Assembly (NCBI GenBank): GCA_020430865.1
Contig: JAGQIY010000033.1
Span: 1-10,450, forward strand
DNA from: Myxococcales bacterium
GTDB lineage: Bacteria; Myxococcota; Polyangia; Polyangiales; Polyangiaceae
Direction of reading: 5' to 3'
DNA: 10,450 nt
The notes under the pieces are model-generated. The model was not told where the DNA came from and did not search any database. It saw nothing but the letters and a program-made list of their open reading frames with translations. How positions within the stretch are numbered: the first letter of the stretch is position 1; the number at the start of each line of letters is the position of its first letter. Both the position numbers and the translations under genes were made by a program. Of this stretch, positions 7,008-10,450 are shown in pieces.

Positions 7008-8531
7008 CTAGGCGAAATCCTTCATCGCCATGTGGGCCGCGTTGAAGCCACACATGCCGTGGACACCCGCCCCGGGGTGCGCGTAGCTCGAGCACAGGTA
7101 GAGCCCCTTCACAGGCGTTCGGTAGCGGAAGTACGGAAACACCGGGCGCCAGATGAACTGGCGATACCAGGCGTTCGAGCCTCCACCGAGATCACCACCG
7201 ACCAGGTTCGCGTCCATCGCCTGGAGATCCGGCGGCGCCACGAGCCTGCGAGCCAGGATGCGCTGTCTGAATCCCGGCGCGAGCCCCTCGATGCGAGCCT
7301 CCACCGCGTCGGCGAAGCGCTCCTTCTGGCTATGCCAGCCGGCTTCGACATCGGACGGCACTCGCGAGTACGCCCAGAGCGTCTGCTTGCCGTCCGGGGC
7401 TCGAGTGGGATCGGCGATCGACTGCTGTCCGATCACCATATAGGGGTTGTCCGGGATGTGTCCGTCGCGGACAACCTTGGTGAAGCGGCTCAGATCCTGC
7501 AGGCTGTCCCCAGCGTGAACCACGGCGCTCTTGCGCGCCAACGGCTCGCTCCAGGGCACGGGCCCATCCAGCGCCCAGTCGAGCTTGAAGGTGCCCCATC
7601 CGTGAGGAAACGAACGCATGCGCTTGAGCACGCGCGACGAGACCTGGTCATCGCGGAGCAGGTCCAGGTAGAGGGACGGAGCCGAGGTGTTGGCGAGGAT
7701 CATGTGGGAAGCCCGGATCTCCTCACCCCCGACCAATCTGACGGCTGCTGCTCGGCCGTCTTTCGTGATGACCTGCTCCACGCGGGCGTCGAGGCGAAGC
7801 TTTCCGCCGTGGGATTCCAGGATGCGGACCAGGGTGTCGGTGATGGCTTGTGCGCCGCCGCGCGGAACCGGGTAGCCGCCGGTGACCGCGGTGAGCCCGA
7901 GCATGTAGCCAAGGGCCGCGCCGAAGGCGTCGTCCGGGCCGACGTCCACGTGGAGCGCTAGCCCTGGCAAGACGCGGCGCGCGGCTTCACTGTCGAACAA
8001 TCGTGAGGAGAGCCCGCGACCGCTCGAGGCGAGGATGCGCGTGAGCTTGAGCAGGTTGAACACTCCCAGCTTGAACAGTGGCCCCAGGGTTGGAAAGGGG
8101 CCCAGCAGGAAGCCGAGGATGTGGCGCTCGGCGCTGCGGTGCCAGCGCGCGAGCTTGCGCCAAGTGGCGCCGTCCTCGGGGCTGCCGAAGTGGCTGGCGG
8201 TGACATCGTCGTCTCGTGAGATGGCCGCGACGCTACCGTCTGGCGCTGGATGACAGCTCTCCAATTCCGCGTGGCACCAGTTGAGACCGTTGCCCACCAG
8301 GTCGAGGTGCTTGAACGCGGGGCTGGTCTTGCCGAATGGAAAGAACGCTGCGCCCACGTCGTGAACGAAACCCGGCAGGGTTCCTGTCTCGGAGCCGAGA
8401 GCACCACCTGGGCGCCTGGGGTTCGCCTCCAAGAGCAGCACGCGATATCCGTTTTCGGCGAGGATACACGCGGCGACCAGACCGTTTGGCCCGGACCCGA
8501 CGACGATTGCTTCTGGATCTCGCGTACTCAC
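7008..8531 (-). CDS. NAD(P)/FAD-dependent oxidoreductase, PYROXD2 / phytoene desaturase-like
   Basis: A 507-residue flavoprotein amine-oxidase/CrtI-like enzyme. The FAD-binding dinucleotide fold is at the N-terminus: IVVGSGPNGLVAACILAENG (GSGPNG at residues 12-17) with E35 ending the second strand and the PGGALGSE segment after it. The C-terminal FAD signature is KGLYLCSSYAHPGAGVHGMC followed by GFNAA near the end. The middle part (YPVPRGGAQAITDTL) also fits carotenoid desaturase/PYROXD2-like proteins. The start is the GTG at 8531: GGAGAGG on the minus strand (8541-8547) lies nine bases upstream, a strong ribosome site. The frame stays open to 8783, but that part overlaps ruvC and carries no homology-like sequence. 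No carotenoid genes are nearby, so a desaturase role is not supported; the substrate is unknown. Confidence 0.93.
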   Translation of the reverse strand: MSTRDPEAIVVGSGPNGLVAACILAENGYRVLLLEANPRRPGGALGSETGTLPGFVHDVGAAFFPFGKTSPAFKHLDLVGNGLNWCHAELESCHPAPDGSVAAISRDDDVTASHFGSPEDGATWRKLARWHRSAERHILGFLLGPFPTLGPLFKLGVFNLLKLTRILASSGRGLSSRLFDSEAARRVLPGLALHVDVGPDDAFGAALGYMLGLTAVTGGYPVPRGGAQAITDTLVRILESHGGKLRLDARVEQVITKDGRAAAVRLVGGEEIRASHMILANTSAPSLYLDLLRDDQVSSRVLKRMRSFPHGWGTFKLDWALDGPVPWSEPLARKSAVVHAGDSLQDLSRFTKVVRDGHIPDNPYMVIGQQSIADPTRAPDGKQTLWAYSRVPSDVEAGWHSQKERFADAVEARIEGLAPGFRQRILARRLVAPPDLQAMDANLVGGDLGGGSNAWYRQFIWRPVFPYFRYRTPVKGLYLCSSYAHPGAGVHGMCGFNAAHMAMKDFA

Positions 8532-8656
8532 TCGTGTCTGCCTCTCCGGGACTGTAGGGGGCAAGACGTGGCCATCGGAAGGGGAAACGCCTTGCGGAAC
8601 CCTGAGACGGGCGCCTGGAACTTTCGCTTTTCCACGCAGGCTGGTATCGATGGACG
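8532..8656. promoter_or_regulatory. Divergent promoter region of the FAD oxidoreductase and ruvC
   Basis: 125 bp between two divergent GTG starts. It holds the minus-strand Shine-Dalgarno GGAGAGG (complement of 8541-8547) that fixes the flavoprotein start. No equally good ribosome site precedes ruvC. I cannot identify -35/-10 boxes with confidence. Confidence 0.5.
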
Positions 8657-9244
8657 GTGCTCGCGATTGGCTTCGACCCTGGAACGCGCAACCTCGGCTG
8701 GGGCCTCGTGCGGCGTGAAGGCAACCGCATGACCCACGTCGCCCATGGCGTGCTGCGGATGAATCCGGAAGCGTCCCTGGCAACGCGACTGTGCGTGATC
8801 GACGAGGGGATCTCGCAGCTGCTCTCGACCCATGAACCGGACGTCGGGTCCGTCGAGAGCATCTTCTTCAACAAGGACGCGCAGGCGGCGGCCAAGCTTG
8901 GTCATGCGCGGGGTGTGATCCTGCTCGGGCTGGCTCGCGCCGGTCTGGACGTGTTCGAGTATCCGCCCGCGCGCGTGAAGCGCACAGTGACCGGGAATGG
9001 TCAGGCTGAGAAGCGTCAGGTTGCCCAGATGGTCAAGGCGATGCTCGCTCTGCGAGACGTACCTCCCGCGGACGCCGCGGACGCGCTCGCGATAGCCATC
9101 ACTCACCTGCGCTTGGGGCCGCTGTCTCGAGGTGACTCGAACGCCGCCGGCGTGCTGGCGGCGCTCGGTAGCGCGCGGGGTCGCAGCCGTCAGAGCCGCG
9201 TGGCCTTGGCGAAGCTGGCGCTCAAGCAGCGCGCGGCGCGCTGA
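8657..9244 (+). CDS. ruvC: Crossover junction endodeoxyribonuclease RuvC
   Basis: Holliday-junction resolvase that cuts four-way DNA junctions made during recombination and repair, normally guided by the RuvAB branch-migration motor. All four acidic catalytic residues are present: D7 in IGFDPGTRNLGWG, E67 in VESIFF, and D139 and D142 in ADAADALAIAITH. The conserved NKDAQAAAKLGHARGV and FEYPPARVKRTVTGNGQAEK blocks match the family. At 195 residues it is about 20 longer than E. coli RuvC, because of a basic tail after about residue 172 (GSARGRSRQSRVALAKLALK). The start is the GTG at 8657, placing the first catalytic Asp at residue 7 as in E. coli; the ATG at 8650 is out of frame. ruvA and ruvB are not adjacent. 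Confidence 0.97.
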   Translation: MLAIGFDPGTRNLGWGLVRREGNRMTHVAHGVLRMNPEASLATRLCVIDEGISQLLSTHEPDVGSVESIFFNKDAQAAAKLGHARGVILLGLARAGLDVFEYPPARVKRTVTGNGQAEKRQVAQMVKAMLALRDVPPADAADALAIAITHLRLGPLSRGDSNAAGVLAALGSARGRSRQSRVALAKLALKQRAAR

Positions 9245-9304
9245 GGCTGCGCGCGTCGGGGTCGCTCGAGCGCGAATCGGGGTGTGAGGCGGCTCTGCGG
9301 GTTG

Positions 9305-9340
9305 AGCCGACTTGCCTCGCGTGAGCGTCACGAGTCGGTT
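9305..9340 (+). terminator. Bulged hairpin downstream of ruvC, possible terminator
   Basis: Outer arms AGCCGACT (9305-9312) and AGTCGGTT (9333-9340) pair with one G-T wobble; inside, CGTGA (9320-9324) pairs with TCACG (9328-9332) across a 3-nt loop, leaving a 7-nt bulge on the left. It is 60 bp after the ruvC stop with no T tract. Structure is seen; function is a guess. Confidence 0.3.
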
Positions 9341-9510
9341 CGGAGCGTGCATTGGCTCCACGATCGCCACGAAACAGATCGACGACGGGTCGAACGTAGA
9401 TGGAAACGAAGCGGGCGGTCGAGCCCAGGAATGCCGCCTCCTGGATTCGTGTTAAGCCTGGACCTTGGGGTGTAAGTATTCGACGACAGAGGTGTTTTTT
9501 GGGCGAATGC

Positions 9511-9569
9511 CAGGCGGGGGAGCCCCGTCTGTCCCCTGAAAGCGCGACCTGGCTTGCCAGGTTGCTGGC
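9511..9569 (+). promoter_or_regulatory. Tandem hairpins with a shared arm in the lolA leader
   Basis: First hairpin: CAGGCGGGG (9511-9519) with CCCCGTCTG (9523-9531), one G-T wobble and a tight 3-nt loop. Then three related arms: CTGGC (9549-9553), GCCAG (9556-9560) and CTGGC (9565-9569). The middle arm can pair with either neighbour but not both; the left pairing extends to ACCTGGC/GCCAGGT (9547-9553 and 9556-9562). This lies 16-30 bp before the likely ribosome site, where competing structures could affect translation. It could also be a protein-binding site. Confidence 0.35.
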
Positions 9570-9603
9570 TCCCAAGTAGGGGGCCGAGAAGAAACGAGTG
9601 AGC

Positions 9604-10314
9604 ATGCAGACCAAGAAGCACTGGATTGCCTACGCGCTGTGCGTCGCCCTTGGCGGGTTGACCCTCTCCAGCGCTCCCAACGTCGAGGCCCAAACCGCAG
9701 CGAAGCCGGCGGATTCGAAGGCGAAGAAGGGCCCACGTTCCAAGGAGATCGCGAAGCGCGTTCAGACTTTCTACGACAAGACCAAGACCTTCCAGGCGGG
9801 GTTCAAGCAGCGCTACTGGATCAAGAAGTACAACAAGTACAAGAACAGCAACGGTCAGGTGGTGTTCGAGAAGCCCGGCAAGATGAGCTGGCGCTACAAG
9901 AACAACGGCAACCGCGTCGTCTCCGACGGCAAGAAGATCAAGGTCTACGAAGCCGAAGAGAAGCAGATGTACGAGCAGGATATCGACAAGAGTCAGTATC
10001 CGGCTGCGCTGGCGTTTCTCACCGGCGGAGGCAGTCTTCGCAAGGCCTTCCGCCTGCGCAAGCTCGACAGCAAGCGGATGAAGTTCGAGGGTGGCTACGT
10101 GTTGCTGGGCAAGCCCCGCAAGCCGACGCCCGCCTACACGAAGGTGCTCTTCTACATCGACGGCAAGACCAACCAGGTGCGGCGGGTGATGCTCATCGAC
10201 GCCGAAGGGAACCGGAACACCTTCGACTTCCTTTCCCCGAGCGTGAACAAGAAGACTCCGAAGGGCGAGTTCGACTTCAAGCCACCAGCGGGCACCAAGG
10301 TGATCAAGCCCTGA
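9604..10314 (+). CDS. lolA: Outer-membrane lipoprotein carrier protein, LolA-like
   Basis: Predicted periplasmic chaperone that takes lipoproteins from the LolCDE transporter and carries them to the outer membrane. It has 236 residues from ATG 9604. The N-terminus is a Sec signal peptide: TKKHW basic start, hydrophobic core IAYALCVALGGLTLSSA, likely cleavage VEA|Q after residue 29. The mature part begins with a Lys/Ala-rich linker, then the LolA fold: TFQAGFKQRYW, VVFEKPGKMSWRYK, VVSDGKKIKVYEAEEKQMY, YPAALAFLTGGG, and the closing FDFKPPAGTKV that matches the FTFTPPxGVxV strand of E. coli LolA. The position of E. coli Arg43 appears to be lysine (K90). It is unusually rich in Lys and Tyr (WIKKYNKYKN). 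An in-frame GTG at 9598 is an alternative start. No other lol gene is in view, so the symbol rests on homology pattern only. Confidence 0.87.
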   Translation: MQTKKHWIAYALCVALGGLTLSSAPNVEAQTAAKPADSKAKKGPRSKEIAKRVQTFYDKTKTFQAGFKQRYWIKKYNKYKNSNGQVVFEKPGKMSWRYKNNGNRVVSDGKKIKVYEAEEKQMYEQDIDKSQYPAALAFLTGGGSLRKAFRLRKLDSKRMKFEGGYVLLGKPRKPTPAYTKVLFYIDGKTNQVRRVMLIDAEGNRNTFDFLSPSVNKKTPKGEFDFKPPAGTKVIKP

Positions 10315-10335
10315 ATCATCGCTGCCCCAGAGCAA

Positions 10336-10361
10336 CGAGGCAGCCCAGCTGGGCTGCCTCG
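10336..10361. terminator. 26-bp perfect palindrome after lolA, likely terminator
   Basis: From CGAGGCAGCCC (10336-10346) to GGGCTGCCTCG (10351-10361), centred on AGCT, the sequence is a perfect palindrome giving an 11-bp stem with a 4-nt loop. It begins 21 bases after the lolA stop and is followed by GGTCTTTCGT, a short T-containing tail on the plus strand. This is the strongest terminator-like structure in the window and is symmetrical enough to serve a convergent gene too. Confidence 0.8.
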
Positions 10362-10389
10362 GGTCTTTCGTGGTCCTGGAATCGGGACG

Positions 10390-10450
10390 CTAGGCGCTGC
10401 GCAGCCGAACTTTGAAGCGCGTGAAGCGCGCCGGTTCACTCTCCACGGCG
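10390..10450 (-). CDS. Possible C-terminal end of a minus-strand gene (partial)
   Basis: Reading leftwards from the right edge, 19 codons run to a TAG at 10390-10392 and end in ...EPARFTRFKVRLRSA. The length is too short to identify a family. Support is indirect: the codons are G/C-ending as in neighbouring genes, and a strong symmetrical hairpin lies between this stop and lolA, the same arrangement seen at the two other convergent pairs here. It may equally be chance. Confidence 0.35.
   Translation of the reverse strand, partial: AVESEPARFTRFKVRLRSA

Larger units (their letters stand above)
9245..9603. other. 359-bp intergenic leader between ruvC and lolA-like gene
   Basis: No gene is supported here. 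The region is less GC-biased near 9450-9500 (TTAAGC at 9452, TGTAAGTATT at 9471-9480, a T6 run at 9495-9500), which is where I would look for the lolA promoter, although no consensus box is clear. It contains a hairpin at 9305-9340 after ruvC and, closer to lolA, a wobble-containing hairpin at 9511-9531 and a switch-like pair at 9549-9569. A purine-rich GAGAAGAAA at 9586-9594 is the probable ribosome site. Confidence 0.5.

Noticed and set aside
6975..7961. 328-codon plus-strand frame
   Set aside because: It is the antisense shadow of the FAD oxidoreductase, whose motifs and ribosome site are convincing.
8532..8783. N-terminal extension of the FAD oxidoreductase into ruvC
   Set aside because: The GTG at 8531 has a strong GGAGAGG ribosome site and places the Rossmann motif at the expected position.
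9495..9500. T6 run as an intrinsic terminator of ruvC
   Set aside because: No stem directly precedes it and it is about 250 bp beyond the ruvC stop; it looks more like part of a promoter region.
9328..10335. 335-codon minus-strand frame with a leucine-rich translation
   Set aside because: It is antisense to the lolA-like gene; the Leu/Val-rich appearance comes from reading Lys/Gln/Glu-rich codons backwards.

Overview
The window is about 10.4 kb of high-GC bacterial DNA with tightly packed, mostly single-copy genes that look housekeeping or metabolic. Strong G/C third-position bias, an Orn-type oligoribonuclease, RuvC, YhbY, a LolA-like lipoprotein carrier (so a Gram-negative envelope) and a PYROXD2/CrtI-like flavoprotein together suggest a proteobacterium or, more likely, a myxobacterium (Myxococcota). 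That placement is inference from gene content; there is no rRNA or marker here that settles it. I see no mobile element, CRISPR array, tRNA or rRNA.

Layout: (1) 1-517, minus strand: an SDR oxidoreductase running off the left edge. (2) 518-644: a divergent promoter region with an 8-bp direct repeat at one-helical-turn spacing. (3) 645-4317, plus strand: a two-gene unit, a cytoplasmic-looking molybdopterin/[4Fe-4S] oxidoreductase followed 40 bp later by a GlcD/D-2-hydroxyacid dehydrogenase-type FAD oxidase. (4) 4370-4921, minus strand: oligoribonuclease, convergent with the redox pair across a perfect 10-bp hairpin. (5) 4922-5335: a 414-bp very GC-rich gap with no convincing gene. (6) 5336-5719 and 5811-6935, plus strand: a YhbY ribosome-assembly factor and a glycosyltransferase of the MJ1255 type. 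(7) 7008-8531, minus strand: an FAD oxidoreductase, convergent with the glycosyltransferase across a perfect 8-bp GAAA-loop hairpin. (8) 8657-9244, plus strand: ruvC, divergent from the flavoprotein. (9) 9245-9603: a non-coding leader with several hairpins, including two mutually exclusive ones just upstream of lolA. (10) 9604-10314, plus strand: a LolA-like carrier, ended by a 26-bp perfect palindrome, then the probable last codons of a minus-strand gene at the right edge.

Functionally the window is a patchwork: redox metabolism (SDR, molybdoenzyme plus FAD oxidase, PYROXD2-like protein), RNA turnover and ribosome assembly (orn, yhbY), DNA repair (ruvC) and envelope biogenesis (lolA, perhaps the glycosyltransferase). 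The only strong case for genes acting together is the molybdoenzyme/FAD-oxidase pair, whose substrate I cannot name. I found no clear undescribed defence or mobile system; that pair and the lolA leader are the parts most worth a second look.
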